From Pseudomonadota bacterium (GTDB lineage: Bacteria; Pseudomonadota; Alphaproteobacteria; Rhizobiales; Phreatobacteraceae): a DNA stretch of 64,000 bases. Shown here piece after piece: positions 37,977 to 46,283 of this stretch. Each line of letters opens with the position of its first letter. Positions within the stretch are counted from its first letter, which is position 1. The notes below the pieces were generated by a model. It was not told where the DNA came from. It saw only the letters and a program-made list of their open reading frames with translations, and ran no database searches. The translations under genes and the position numbers were made by a program. Location of the stretch: assembly GCA_020161695.1 (NCBI GenBank), contig JAIUOO010000016.1:62001-126000 (forward strand), written 5' to 3'.

Positions 37977-38846
37977 ATGCCCGAACTTCCCGAGGTCGAA
38001 ACGGTGCGCCGGGGTCTTGCCCCGGTCATGGAGGGCGCGACCATCCTTGGCGCCGACATCCGCCGCCCCGACCTGCGCTTCCCCTTCCCCGAGCGCTTCG
38101 GCGAGCGGCTGACCGGCCGGCGCGTCGAGGCGCTCGGCCGCCGGTCCAAATATCTGCTGGCCGATCTCGACCAGGGCGACGTGCTGGTCATGCATCTCGG
38201 CATGTCCGGATCGTTTCGCATTGAACAGGGCGTGGTCGGCGAGTTCCACCACGAACGCTCGCGCGATTCCGCCCACGACCATGTCGTGCTGCGTCTGTCG
38301 TCGGGGGCGACCGTCACCTACAACGACCCGCGCCGCTTCGGCTTCATGCTGATGATCCCGCGCACGGAACTGGCCGAACACGCGCTGTTCGCCCATCTCG
38401 GCGTCGAGCCGGTCGGCAACGCGCTCTCGGCCGAGCATCTGGCGCACGCCTTCCGCGGCAAGGCGGCACCGCTGAAGGCGGCGCTGCTCGACCAGTCGAT
38501 CATTGCCGGCCTCGGCAATATCTATGTCTGCGAGGCGCTTTATCGATCCGGCCTGTCGCCGCAGCGTGCCGCCGGCACCCTCGTCACCAAGGGTGGCCAA
38601 CCGACAGCGCGGCTCGAACGGCTGGTGCCGGTCATCCGCGAGGTGATTGCAGAGGCCATCGAGGCCGGCGGCTCGTCGCTGCGCGACCATGCCCAGCCCT
38701 CGGGCGAGCTCGGCTATTTCCAGCACCGTTTCCGCGTCTATGACCGCGAAGGCGAGGCTTGCGCGACGCCGGGTTGCGGGACCATTGTTCGCCGCATCGT
38801 GCAGTCGAACAGATCGACGTTCTATTGCCCGACATGCCAGCGATAG
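37977..38846 (+). CDS. mutM: Formamidopyrimidine-DNA glycosylase MutM (Fpg)
   Basis: MutM excises 8-oxoguanine and formamidopyrimidines and nicks the abasic site. The 289-aa protein starts [14 protein letters not shown], with the catalytic proline 2 and glutamate 3, and has the conserved lysine K58 (GRRSKYLL). A helix-two-turn-helix carries [17 protein letters not shown], and a C-terminal zinc finger CATPGC ... YCPTCQ completes the protein. It is divergent from ubiE and ten bases upstream of a glutathione S-transferase gene. Confidence 0.97.
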   Translation: MPELPEVETVRRGLAPVMEGATILGADIRRPDLRFPFPERFGERLTGRRVEALGRRSKYLLADLDQGDVLVMHLGMSGSFRIEQGVVGEFHHERSRDSAHDHVVLRLSSGATVTYNDPRRFGFMLMIPRTELAEHALFAHLGVEPVGNALSAEHLAHAFRGKAAPLKAALLDQSIIAGLGNIYVCEALYRSGLSPQRAAGTLVTKGGQPTARLERLVPVIREVIAEAIEAGGSSLRDHAQPSGELGYFQHRFRVYDREGEACATPGCGTIVRRIVQSNRSTFYCPTCQR

Positions 38847-38855
38847 GAACGATCC

Positions 38856-39473
38856 ATGCTGAAGGTCTGGGGCCGGAACAATTCGTCCAACGTGCAGAAG
38901 GTCATGTGGTGCGTCGGCGAACTCGGGATCGCCCATGAGCGCGTCGAGGCCGGCCGGCAGTTCGGGGTCGTCGACGAGCCGCGCTACCGGGCGATGAACC
39001 CGAACGGCAAGATACCCACCATCGAGGACGATGGCGCCATCCTGTGGGAATCGAATGCCATCTGCCGCCACCTCGCCCGCAAGCATGGACGCCTGATGCC
39101 CCCCGCGCTGGCGGATCAGGCGCGGGTCGACATGTGGATGGACTGGCAACAGACCGAACTCGGCGCGGCGGTCGGGCCGGTCTTCATCGGCCTCGTGCGC
39201 ACGGACCCGGACAAGCGCAACATGGCGGCGATCGATGCGGCCAAGATGTCCTCCATCGCCGCCATGAAGGTCCTCGACGCCCACCTTGCCGATCATCTCT
39301 ACGTCGTCGGCAATACCTTCTCGGTGGCCGATATCCCCATGGGGGTCATGGCCTTCCGCTACAAGGCGCTGGTCCCGGAAAGCCCGGCCTATGCCAATCT
39401 CGACCGCTGGTATGCCGCCATCGGCGAACGCCCGGCTTTCCGCGCCCATGTCTCCGACATTCCGCTGACCTGA
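38856..39473 (+). CDS. Glutathione S-transferase family protein
   Basis: A 205-aa GST. The N-terminal thioredoxin-like domain starts MLKVWGRNNSSNVQKVMW, with the Ser/Asn-rich catalytic turn of theta/beta-like classes. It contains NPNGKIPTIEDDGAILWESNAI, the glutathione-binding cis-Pro and Glu-Ser pair. A helical C-terminal domain has NTFSVADIPMG. Likely role is conjugation or reduction of electrophiles; substrate unknown. It lies ten bases after mutM, so the two are probably co-transcribed, perhaps linking oxidative-damage functions. Confidence 0.9.
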   Translation: MLKVWGRNNSSNVQKVMWCVGELGIAHERVEAGRQFGVVDEPRYRAMNPNGKIPTIEDDGAILWESNAICRHLARKHGRLMPPALADQARVDMWMDWQQTELGAAVGPVFIGLVRTDPDKRNMAAIDAAKMSSIAAMKVLDAHLADHLYVVGNTFSVADIPMGVMAFRYKALVPESPAYANLDRWYAAIGERPAFRAHVSDIPLT

Positions 39474-39483
39474 AGCAGCGATC

Positions 39484-39509
39484 GGCCGGGCGCTTTGTCG
39501 CTCCCGGCC
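39484..39509 (+). terminator. Possible hairpin terminator after the GST gene
   Basis: GGCCGGG (39484-39490) and CCCGGCC (39503-39509) form a 7-bp stem with a 12-base loop, eleven bases after the stop. No T-tract follows, so support is moderate. Confidence 0.4.
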
Positions 39510-39517
39510 ATTCCGCG

Positions 39518-39546
39518 TTGACTTTTGGTGGAAGCGCGGCCATAAC
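39518..39546 (+). promoter_or_regulatory. Promoter for rpmH-rnpA
   Basis: TTGACT (39518-39523) and CATAAC (39541-39546) are spaced by 17 bases, about 120 bases before the rpmH start. This fits a strong housekeeping promoter for the ribosomal-protein unit. Confidence 0.6.
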
Positions 39547-39665
39547 CCGCGCCGACTTGGGAGCGGTCCGCGCCCGAGCGCGTGAGCCTTTTGAGGGTTC
39601 GCCGCCTGCAGACCGTTCCTGAAACCCCATTGATCGATTGATCCAGATACGCGCGGAGACGTCCC

Positions 39666-39800
39666 GTGAAACGCACCTACCAGCCGTCCAAGCTCGTCCG
39701 CAAGCGCCGCCACGGCTTCCGCACCCGCATGGCAACCAAGGGCGGCCAGCGGGTTCTCGCCGCCCGCCGCGCGCGGGGCCGCAAGCGCCTGTCTGCGTGA
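39666..39800 (+). CDS. rpmH: Ribosomal protein bL34
   Basis: A 44-aa, highly basic ribosomal protein of the large subunit. The translation reads (M)[19 protein letters not shown] and continues to ARGRKRLSA, the invariant bL34 sequence. The start codon is GTG at 39666, with GGAG a few bases upstream (CGCGGAGACGTCCC). It precedes rnpA in the standard rpmH-rnpA-yidC order. Confidence 0.98.
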   Translation: MKRTYQPSKLVRKRRHGFRTRMATKGGQRVLAARRARGRKRLSA

Positions 39801-39881
39801 AGACAGCGCGATAAGGCAGAGCCTGGGCCGGTTCGCGATCCGTCGATCGTGAGTCTGGCCCGGATGCGGCGGGAGGTGCGG

Positions 39882-40259
39882 ATGACAAGTTCGACGACAC
39901 CCCGCCGCCTCGTTCGCCGCGCCGACTTCGTTGCCTGTTCCAAGGGCCGCCGTGTCGCAACGGCGGCTTTCGTGTTGCAGGAGCGCCGCCGCGGCGACGA
40001 CCTGCCACCGCGCTTCGGTTTCACCGTCACCAAGAAGACCGGCGGCGCCGTCGAGCGCAACCGCATGCGCCGCCGCCTCAAGGAGGCCGTGCGGCTCGGT
40101 GCCGCGCCTTGCGCCGCTCCGGGCTCGGATTATGTGCTGGTCCTGAACCGCAACGCGCTCGACCGTCCGTTCGAGACCCTCATGACCGATCTCGCCGATG
40201 CCCTGCGCCGGGCTTCGGTTCCCCGCCCGCCGCGCCACCCGGCCGGCGCCCCGTCCTGA
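39882..40259 (+). CDS. rnpA: Ribonuclease P protein component RnpA
   Basis: The protein cofactor of RNase P, which matures tRNA 5' ends. The 125-aa product is very basic and carries RFGFTVTKKTGGAVERNRMRRRLKEA, close to the RNR signature of the family. ATG at 39882 has GGGAGG five bases upstream and is preferred over GTG 39849 and ATG 39864. It follows rpmH by about 80 bases and precedes yidC by 18 bases. The yidD gene often found between rnpA and yidC is absent. Confidence 0.94.
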   Translation: MTSSTTPRRLVRRADFVACSKGRRVATAAFVLQERRRGDDLPPRFGFTVTKKTGGAVERNRMRRRLKEAVRLGAAPCAAPGSDYVLVLNRNALDRPFETLMTDLADALRRASVPRPPRHPAGAPS

Positions 40260-40277
40260 CCTCCTGCCGACAGACCG

Positions 40278-42140
40278 ATGGCTGACAACCGCAACTACAT
40301 TCTCGCGATCGTCCTTTCGATCCTCGTTCTCGTCGGCTGGCAGTATTTCGTCGGCATGCCCCAGATGGAGCGCCAGCGCCAGCAGCAGGCGCAGCAGCAG
40401 CGTCAGGCACAGCCGGCTCCGGCCCAGCCCGGCCAGGCTCCGTCGACGACGCCGGCGGCTCCGGGTACGCCGGCCCCCGGCGCCACCTCGACCGCGCCTG
40501 CCGCCCCCGGCGCCGTGGCTCCGGCTCCCGCCGGCGGCCAGACCCGCGAGGCGATCCTCGCCGCGACCCCTCGCGTCGGCATCGAGACGCCGCGGATCAC
40601 CGGCTCGATCAACCTCGTCGGCGGCCGTCTCGACGACATCGTCCTGACCAGCTACCGCGAGACGACCGCGCGCAACAGCCCGCACGTCGTGCTCTTCGCG
40701 CCGGCCGGCTCGCCGATCGATCCGGTCCACCACCAGCACCCGTTCTATGCCGAGTTCGGCTATGTCGGCGTCGCCAATGCCGGCACCGCCGTGCCCAACG
40801 CCCAGACCGTCTGGACGCAGCAGGGAGCCGGCAAGCTCGCTCCCGGTACGCCGGTCGTGATCACCTGGGACAATGGCCAGGGCCTGACCTTCCGCCGCAC
40901 CTTCGAGATCGATGCCAACTACATGGTGACGGTGAAGGACGCGGTCATCAATGCCGGCGGCGCACCGGTGACGCTGCATGCCTACGGCCTCATCTCCCGC
41001 CACGGCGTGCCGCAGACCTCCGGCTACTACATCCTGCACGAGGGCCTGATCGGCGTCTTCGGCGACAAGGGCCTGCAGGAAGTCGGCTATTCCGCCATCG
41101 AGAGCGCCAAGACCCAGGCCTTCAAGGCGCGCGGCGCCTGGCTCGGCATCACCGACAAGTACTGGGCCGCCGCGCTGATCCCGGATCAGTCGCTGGAAAC
41201 CGATGCGGCCTTCAAGTTCTTCCAGTCGGGCACGACCAAGAGCTTCCAGACCGATTTCCTCGCGCCCGCCACGACCGTTGCGCCCGGCGCCACCCACGAG
41301 ACCACGACGCGCCTGTTCGCCGGCGCCAAGGAAGTCCGTATCGTCGATGGCTATGCCGAGGCCTTCAAGGTCGACCGGTTCGACCGCCTGATCGACTGGG
41401 GCTGGTTCTATTTCATCACCAAGCCGCTCTTCGTCGTGATGGACTGGATCTTCGTCCAGACCGGCAATTTCGGCATCGCCATCCTGCTGGTCACGCTGCT
41501 GATCAAGGGCCTGTTCTTCCCGCTCGCCAACAAGAGCTACGCCTCCATCACCATGATGAAGAAGGTGCAGCCGGAAATGATGGCGATCCGCGACCGTTTC
41601 GCGGAAGACAAGATGAAGCAGCAGCAGGAGCTGATGGCGCTCTACAAGCGCGAGAAGATCAATCCGCTCGCGGGCTGCTGGCCGATCCTGATCCAGATTC
41701 CGGTGTTCTTCGCGCTCTACAAGGTGTTGTTCATCACCATCGAGATGCGGCAGGCGCCGTTCTTCGGCTGGATCCAGGACCTCTCGGCCCCCGATCCGAC
41801 CTCGATCTTCAACCTTTTCGGCCTGCTGCCCTTCGCCGTGCCTGCCTTCCTCCTGATCGGCGTCTGGCCGATCATCATGGGCATCACGATGTGGGTGCAG
41901 ATGCAGATGAACCCGGCTCCCACCGACCCGATCCAGGCGGTGTTCTTCAAGTGGATGCCGATCCTGTTCACCTTCATGCTGGCCTCGTTCCCGGCGGGCC
42001 TCGTCATCTACTGGGCGTGGAACAACCTGCTCTCGGTGCTCCAGCAGGGCATCATCATGCGCAAGTACGGCGTGAAGATCGAATTGTGGGATAATCTCCG
42101 TTCGATGTTCGGCGCCGGACCCGCCAAGCCCGCGGCCTGA
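40278..42140 (+). CDS. yidC: Membrane protein insertase YidC
   Basis: YidC inserts and folds inner-membrane proteins alone or with SecYEG. The 620-aa protein has an N-terminal membrane anchor (about residues 5-22) and a low-complexity Gln/Pro/Ala-rich linker of roughly 60 residues. A large periplasmic beta domain follows, to about residue 370, then the conserved five-helix insertase core. Core motifs include [45 protein letters not shown] and a C-terminal [13 protein letters not shown]. It sits between rnpA and engB as expected. Confidence 0.96.
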   Translation: MADNRNYILAIVLSILVLVGWQYFVGMPQMERQRQQQAQQQRQAQPAPAQPGQAPSTTPAAPGTPAPGATSTAPAAPGAVAPAPAGGQTREAILAATPRVGIETPRITGSINLVGGRLDDIVLTSYRETTARNSPHVVLFAPAGSPIDPVHHQHPFYAEFGYVGVANAGTAVPNAQTVWTQQGAGKLAPGTPVVITWDNGQGLTFRRTFEIDANYMVTVKDAVINAGGAPVTLHAYGLISRHGVPQTSGYYILHEGLIGVFGDKGLQEVGYSAIESAKTQAFKARGAWLGITDKYWAAALIPDQSLETDAAFKFFQSGTTKSFQTDFLAPATTVAPGATHETTTRLFAGAKEVRIVDGYAEAFKVDRFDRLIDWGWFYFITKPLFVVMDWIFVQTGNFGIAILLVTLLIKGLFFPLANKSYASITMMKKVQPEMMAIRDRFAEDKMKQQQELMALYKREKINPLAGCWPILIQIPVFFALYKVLFITIEMRQAPFFGWIQDLSAPDPTSIFNLFGLLPFAVPAFLLIGVWPIIMGITMWVQMQMNPAPTDPIQAVFFKWMPILFTFMLASFPAGLVIYWAWNNLLSVLQQGIIMRKYGVKIELWDNLRSMFGAGPAKPAA

Positions 42141-42163
42141 CCGCCGAGCGAAAGGACCGAACG

Positions 42164-42808
42164 ATGACCGCCGACCCGATCGAGGCGGGCCGGCTCATCT
42201 TCGCCCGGCCCTGGACATTCTGGCGCGGCACGCCGGACATGAAGCACCTGCCGCCGATGGCCGGCGTCGAGGTCGCTTTCGCCGGCCGCTCCAATGTCGG
42301 CAAGTCGAGCCTGATCAACGCGCTGGTTGGCCAGAACAGCCTCGCCCGCACCTCGAACACGCCCGGACGCACGCAGGAACTGAACTTCTTCCACGTCGAG
42401 GGTCCGGCCAATCCCGGCATCGTGCTGGTCGACATGCCGGGCTACGGCTTTGCCGCCGCCCCTGAGGCCAAGGTGAAGGCGTGGACGCGCGTCATTCACG
42501 ACTATCTGCGCGGCCGGCAGAACCTCGCCCGCGTCTATGTGCTGATCGATGCCCGCCACGGCATCAAGCCGGTGGATGTCGAGGTGCTGGACGCGCTCGG
42601 CAGCGCGGCCGTGTCCTATCAGGTCGTGCTGACCAAGGCCGACCAGATCTCCGGTGCCGAGCTCAAGGCGCTCGTCGCCGCGACGCTCGAGGCGCTGAAG
42701 AAGCGCGCGGCCGCCTTCCCCGAGATCATCGCGACCTCCAGCCGCAAGGGCGAGGGCATCCCGGACCTGCGCGCCGCCATCGTCAAGGTCGCGGCCGAGC
42801 GCGCCTGA
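42164..42808 (+). CDS. engB: Ribosome biogenesis GTPase YsxC/EngB
   Basis: An essential Ras-like GTPase in 50S subunit assembly, 214 aa. G1 is [11 protein letters not shown]3 is VDMPGYGF, G4 is TKAD, and a G5-like ATSSRKG is present. It follows yidC by 23 bases, the conserved order. In Rhizobiales argB commonly follows; here an ABC transporter does instead. Confidence 0.96.
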   Translation: MTADPIEAGRLIFARPWTFWRGTPDMKHLPPMAGVEVAFAGRSNVGKSSLINALVGQNSLARTSNTPGRTQELNFFHVEGPANPGIVLVDMPGYGFAAAPEAKVKAWTRVIHDYLRGRQNLARVYVLIDARHGIKPVDVEVLDALGSAAVSYQVVLTKADQISGAELKALVAATLEALKKRAAAFPEIIATSSRKGEGIPDLRAAIVKVAAERA

Positions 42809-42921
42809 CCCTGCTGCGACGCCGGCTCACTTCTCAAGCCGCGCTCCGGCCGATAGTCTCCCCGCAACAGGGAGCGCGTAGCCTTGCCGCCAGGCTCCCG
42901 ACGAGAAAGCCGGGAGGCAAT

Positions 42922-43743
42922 GTGAGCACTGCCGTACACCTCAAGGGTGTTTCGGTCGCATACGCTTTGGCGGGCGGCGGGAAATACGAAGCGGTTCAGC
43001 CCGTCGACCTGTCGGTTCGCGACGGCGAATTCGTGGCCCTGCTCGGCCCGACCGGCTGCGGCAAGTCGACCCTGCTCAACATCGCCGCCGGCCTCATGGC
43101 GCCGTCGTCCGGCACCTGCGACATCTTCGGCGAGCGCCTCTCCGGCCTCAACGCCAAGGCCGGCTACCTCTTCCAGCAGGATGCGCTGATGCCGTGGAAG
43201 ACGGCCGAGGACAATGTCGCCATCGGCCTGGAAGTCGCCGGCGCCTCGCGCAGGGAAGCCCACGAGAAGGCGCGCGCCATGCTGGCGAAGGTCGGGCTCT
43301 CGGCTTTCGGCGACCGCTATCCGCACCAGCTCTCCGGCGGCCAGAAGAAGCGCGTGGCGCTGGCGCAGGTGCTCGTCCGCGAGCCGAAGATCCTGCTGAT
43401 GGACGAACCCTTCGGTCCGCTCGACGCCCAGACCCGGCTGATCATGAGCGAGTTGCTGCTCGACCTCTGGCAGCAGGACCGCAAGGCCGTGATGTTCGTC
43501 ACCCACGACCTCGACGAGGCCATCGCGCTGTCCGACCGCGTGGTGGTGATGTCGGCCGGCCCCGCCTCCCGCTTCATCGGCGAGTTCACCGTCCACCTGC
43601 CGCGCCCGCGCGACATTGCGGAAGTGCGTGCCGAGCCCGCCTTCCACCGTCTCCATGCCGAGATCTGGTCGTGCCTGCGCGACGAAGTCCGCAAGACCTA
43701 TGGCCTTCCCGGCAAGGCCGGCGCGGAACAGGGAGCCGTCTGA
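42922..43743 (+). CDS. NitT/TauT-type ABC transporter ATP-binding protein
   Basis: The 273-aa ATPase of an ABC importer of the nitrate/sulfonate/taurine/thiamine-precursor class. Walker A is GPTGCGKST, the Q-loop is LFQQDALMPW, the signature is LSGGQKKR, Walker B is ILLMDEPF and the H-loop VTHDLDEA. The start is GTG at 42922 with GGAGG just upstream. Its stop overlaps the permease start (TGATG). The full three-component operon is present, but the substrate cannot be read from the ATPase. Confidence 0.92.
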   Translation: MSTAVHLKGVSVAYALAGGGKYEAVQPVDLSVRDGEFVALLGPTGCGKSTLLNIAAGLMAPSSGTCDIFGERLSGLNAKAGYLFQQDALMPWKTAEDNVAIGLEVAGASRREAHEKARAMLAKVGLSAFGDRYPHQLSGGQKKRVALAQVLVREPKILLMDEPFGPLDAQTRLIMSELLLDLWQQDRKAVMFVTHDLDEAIALSDRVVVMSAGPASRFIGEFTVHLPRPRDIAEVRAEPAFHRLHAEIWSCLRDEVRKTYGLPGKAGAEQGAV

Positions 43744-44534
43744 TGCCCATCTCCCGCGGCAAGCTTCTCGGCCTCCAGATCCTCGTCGCGGTCGGCGTCT
43801 TCGCCTTCTGGCACGTCGTCACCAACTGGTCGGTCGTCGGCGACGTGAAGACCATGCGGTTCTTCTTCTCGACGCCCTACGACGTCATCGTGCGCGTCTT
43901 CTCCATGTTCATGGAAGGCTCGGTCTACCGGCATCTCTGGATCACGCTGGTCGAGACCATCCTCGCCTTCGTCATCGGCGCCAGCCTCGGCATCGTCATC
44001 GGCTTCTGGTTCGCGCGGAAGCCGCTCGTTGCCGCTGTCTTCGACCCCTACGTGAAGATGATGAACGCGCTGCCGCGCGTCGTGCTCGCGCCGATCTTCG
44101 CCCTGTGGTTCGGCCTCGGTATCTGGTCCAAGGTCTGGCTCGGCGTCACGCTGGTCTTCTTCATCGTCTTCTTCAACGTCTATCAGGGCGTGCGCGAGGT
44201 GCCGCAGGTGGTGCTCGCCAATGCCCGGATGCTCGGCATGAACGAGCGGCAGCTGCTGCGCCACGTCTACTGGCCGGCGGCGCTCGCCTGGGTCTTCTCC
44301 TCCCTCCACACGTCCGTCGGCTTCGCCGTGGTCGGCGCGGTGGTCGGCGAATACCTCGGCTCGGCCGCGGGTCTAGGCTATCTCATCCATCAGGCGGAAG
44401 GCGTCTTCGACGTCACCGGCGTCTTTGCGGGCATGGTCATCCTCATGGGCTTCGTCATGCTGATCGACGGCATCGTGACGCTGGTCGAGAAGCCGCTGCT
44501 TGTCTGGAAGCCGGGCGAGACTAAAACGGTCTGA
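43743..44534 (+). CDS. NitT/TauT-type ABC transporter permease
   Basis: A 263-aa integral membrane permease of the BPD_transp_1 family with about six hydrophobic segments. The cytoplasmic EAA-type coupling motif is visible as ANARMLGMNERQLLRHVYWPAA. The N-terminal half carries MMNALPRVVLAPIFALWFGLG, typical of SsuC/TauC-like permeases. ATG overlaps the ATPase stop. The solute-binding gene follows after about 60 bases. Confidence 0.92.
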   Translation: MPISRGKLLGLQILVAVGVFAFWHVVTNWSVVGDVKTMRFFFSTPYDVIVRVFSMFMEGSVYRHLWITLVETILAFVIGASLGIVIGFWFARKPLVAAVFDPYVKMMNALPRVVLAPIFALWFGLGIWSKVWLGVTLVFFIVFFNVYQGVREVPQVVLANARMLGMNERQLLRHVYWPAALAWVFSSLHTSVGFAVVGAVVGEYLGSAAGLGYLIHQAEGVFDVTGVFAGMVILMGFVMLIDGIVTLVEKPLLVWKPGETKTV

Positions 44535-44594
44535 GACGAGGACTGTTCGATCAAGGGGCGCCGACAGCGCGCCGGGAAACACGTGGAGGACGAC

Positions 44595-45629
44595 ATGGAC
44601 CGCAGGCAGGTACTTTCGCTCATCGGTGCGGGCGCCGGGCTCGCGAGCCTGCCCGGCCCCGCCTTCGCCCAGGGCGCTTTGGAAAAGCCGAAGGTGACGC
44701 TCGGCGTCGGCGGCAAGCAGCTCCTCTACTACCTGCCGCTGACCATCGCGGAGCGTCGCGGCTTCTTCAAGGATTTCGGCCTCGACATGGAGATCAACGA
44801 CTTCGCCGGCGGCGCGCGCTCGCTGCAGGCGCTGGTCGGCGGTTCCGTCGATCTGGTCGCGGGCGCCTATGAGCATACGCTGCGCATGCAGGCCAAGGGG
44901 CAGGACATCCGCTCCACCATCGAGATCCTGCGCTTCCCCACCATCGTTATCGCCGTGCGCAAGGCGATTGCCGACAAGGTCAAGTCGCCGGCGGACTTCA
45001 AGGGCCTGAAGATCGGCGTCACCGCGCCGGGTTCCTCCACCTTCATCACCGCGGTTCACGCCATGGCCAAGGCCGGCCTCAAGGCGAGCGATGCCAGCTT
45101 CATCGGCATCGGCGGCGGCGCCAGCGCGGTTGCGGCCATGAAGCGCGGCGAGATCGACGTGATCTCCCATCTCGATCCGGTCATCGCCAAGCTGGAGGCC
45201 GACGGCGACGTCGTGACCCTGATCGACACCCGCACCGAGGCCGGCACCCGCGCCCTGTTCGGCGCGTCCAACCCGGCCGCCTGCCTCTACCTGCGTCAGG
45301 ACTTCATCGAGAAGAACCCGAACACCACGCAGGCCGCCGTCAACGGCCTCTACAAGGCGCTGCGCTGGATCGACAAGGCCTCGCCCGCCGAGGTCGCGGA
45401 CGCCGTGCCGGAGCAGTATCACCTCGGCGACAAGGCGCTCTACATCAAGGCGGTGCAGGCCTCGAAGGACGCCTATTCCAAGACCGGCATCATGGCGCAG
45501 GACGGCATGAAGTCGGTGTTCGACATGCTGAAGGCGCTGGACGCCGAGATGGCGAACGTCTCCGCCGACATCATCGCCAAGTCCTTCGACGGGCGGTTCG
45601 CGCAGAAGGCCGCGACCATCGTGACGTGA
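44595..45629 (+). CDS. ABC transporter substrate-binding protein (NMT1/SsuA-like)
   Basis: A 344-aa periplasmic solute-binding protein. The N-terminal signal MDRRQVLSLIGAGAGLAS with a twin arginine and a cleavage-like AFAQ at about residue 26 suggests Tat or Sec export. The mature part has the NMT1/THI5-like fold features: VGGKQLLYYLPLTIAERRGFFKDFGLD, GGSVDLVAGAYEHT and LKIGVTAPGSSTF. Ligands of this family include sulfonates, nitrate and pyrimidine precursors; none can be chosen here. ATG at 44595 has GGAGGA upstream. Confidence 0.9.
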   Translation: MDRRQVLSLIGAGAGLASLPGPAFAQGALEKPKVTLGVGGKQLLYYLPLTIAERRGFFKDFGLDMEINDFAGGARSLQALVGGSVDLVAGAYEHTLRMQAKGQDIRSTIEILRFPTIVIAVRKAIADKVKSPADFKGLKIGVTAPGSSTFITAVHAMAKAGLKASDASFIGIGGGASAVAAMKRGEIDVISHLDPVIAKLEADGDVVTLIDTRTEAGTRALFGASNPAACLYLRQDFIEKNPNTTQAAVNGLYKALRWIDKASPAEVADAVPEQYHLGDKALYIKAVQASKDAYSKTGIMAQDGMKSVFDMLKALDAEMANVSADIIAKSFDGRFAQKAATIVT

Positions 45630-45653
45630 GAGTGGACCCCGGTACGGTCTCGC

Positions 45654-45743
45654 CGTCATGGCCGGGCTTGTCCCGGCCATCCACGCCTTGACCACGGCGT
45701 AAGAAGGAAGTCGTGGATGCCCGGCATAAGGCCGGGCATGACG
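45654..45743. repeat. Palindromic intergenic repeat element
   Basis: A 90-bp imperfect inverted repeat. The left half begins CGTCATGGCCGGGCTTGTCC and runs to ATCCACG; the right half begins CGTGGATGCCCGG and ends GGCCGGGCATGACG. Each half is itself a hairpin. Elements of this design, with terminal CGTCATG/CATGACG, are scattered in many copies between genes of Bradyrhizobium-like and related Rhizobiales genomes. Only this copy is seen in the window. It lies just after the ABC operon and may also act as a terminator. Confidence 0.75.
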
Positions 45744-45767
45744 TTCAAACCGAACCGCGATTGCCCC

Positions 45768-46283
45768 TCATGCCCTGCGCAGGTTGAAACCGTGCAGCGC
45801 GGCGACGCCGAGGCAGAACAGCCCGGCGACGATCAGGCCGTTGCTGCGGCTGCGGCGATTGCCCTCGCTCTCCGCGAACGACAGGAACGTGCGCCCTTCG
45901 CTGGTCGCCTCGAACACCAGCCTCGCGTGCGGGTCGATCAGGAACCGCACCTGCTGGCCGTAGCGCAGCCGGTCGATGCCATCGACCCACAGCGTTGGCG
46001 GCGGCGACACCTCGATCAGGCCGAAACCCGACACGGCCAGCGGAATCTTCTGCGTGCGATAGGTGGCGGTGCCGCGCCGCCCACGGCTGACCCGCACCAG
46101 CGGCGCCGTGTAGCTGATCGGCCCGACATGATCGGCGACCGTCAGCGCGCCGCGCTCCGGCGGGCGCTGCGCGAAACCCGCGATCAGGAGGAATAGCCCC
46201 AGCAGGACGACGCCGATCAGCCAGAGCACGCCCCACACATCGGGAACGTCCGCCGGCCCCGGCGTGTCGTCCGCCTCGCTCAA
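45768..46283 (-). CDS. Small membrane protein of unknown function downstream of polA
   Basis: Not recognised. The predicted 171-aa protein has an acidic N-terminus, a transmembrane helix at about residues 16-38 (VWGVLWLIGVVLLGLFLLIA), and an extracytoplasmic or cytoplasmic beta-rich middle. A second helix lies near the C-terminus (GLIVAGLFCLGVAAL), ending in RR. I chose TTG at 46283, which overlaps the polA stop (CATTGA) and has GGAAGAGG just upstream. The frame extends further upstream inside polA without support. The overlap implies co-translation with polA. Confidence 0.65.
   Translation of the reverse strand: MSEADDTPGPADVPDVWGVLWLIGVVLLGLFLLIAGFAQRPPERGALTVADHVGPISYTAPLVRVSRGRRGTATYRTQKIPLAVSGFGLIEVSPPPTLWVDGIDRLRYGQQVRFLIDPHARLVFEATSEGRTFLSFAESEGNRRSRSNGLIVAGLFCLGVAALHGFNLRRA

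Noticed and set aside
37959..41297. A 1,112-codon minus-strand open frame across mutM, GST, rpmH, rnpA and yidC
   Set aside because: It crosses five well-identified plus-strand genes and intergenic promoters, and its translation has no recognisable family features.
42809..42921. Possible riboswitch leader (TPP-type) before the ABC transporter
   Set aside because: The transporter family includes thiamine-precursor importers, but no TPP-riboswitch core sequence or pairing pattern was found in the 113-base leader.
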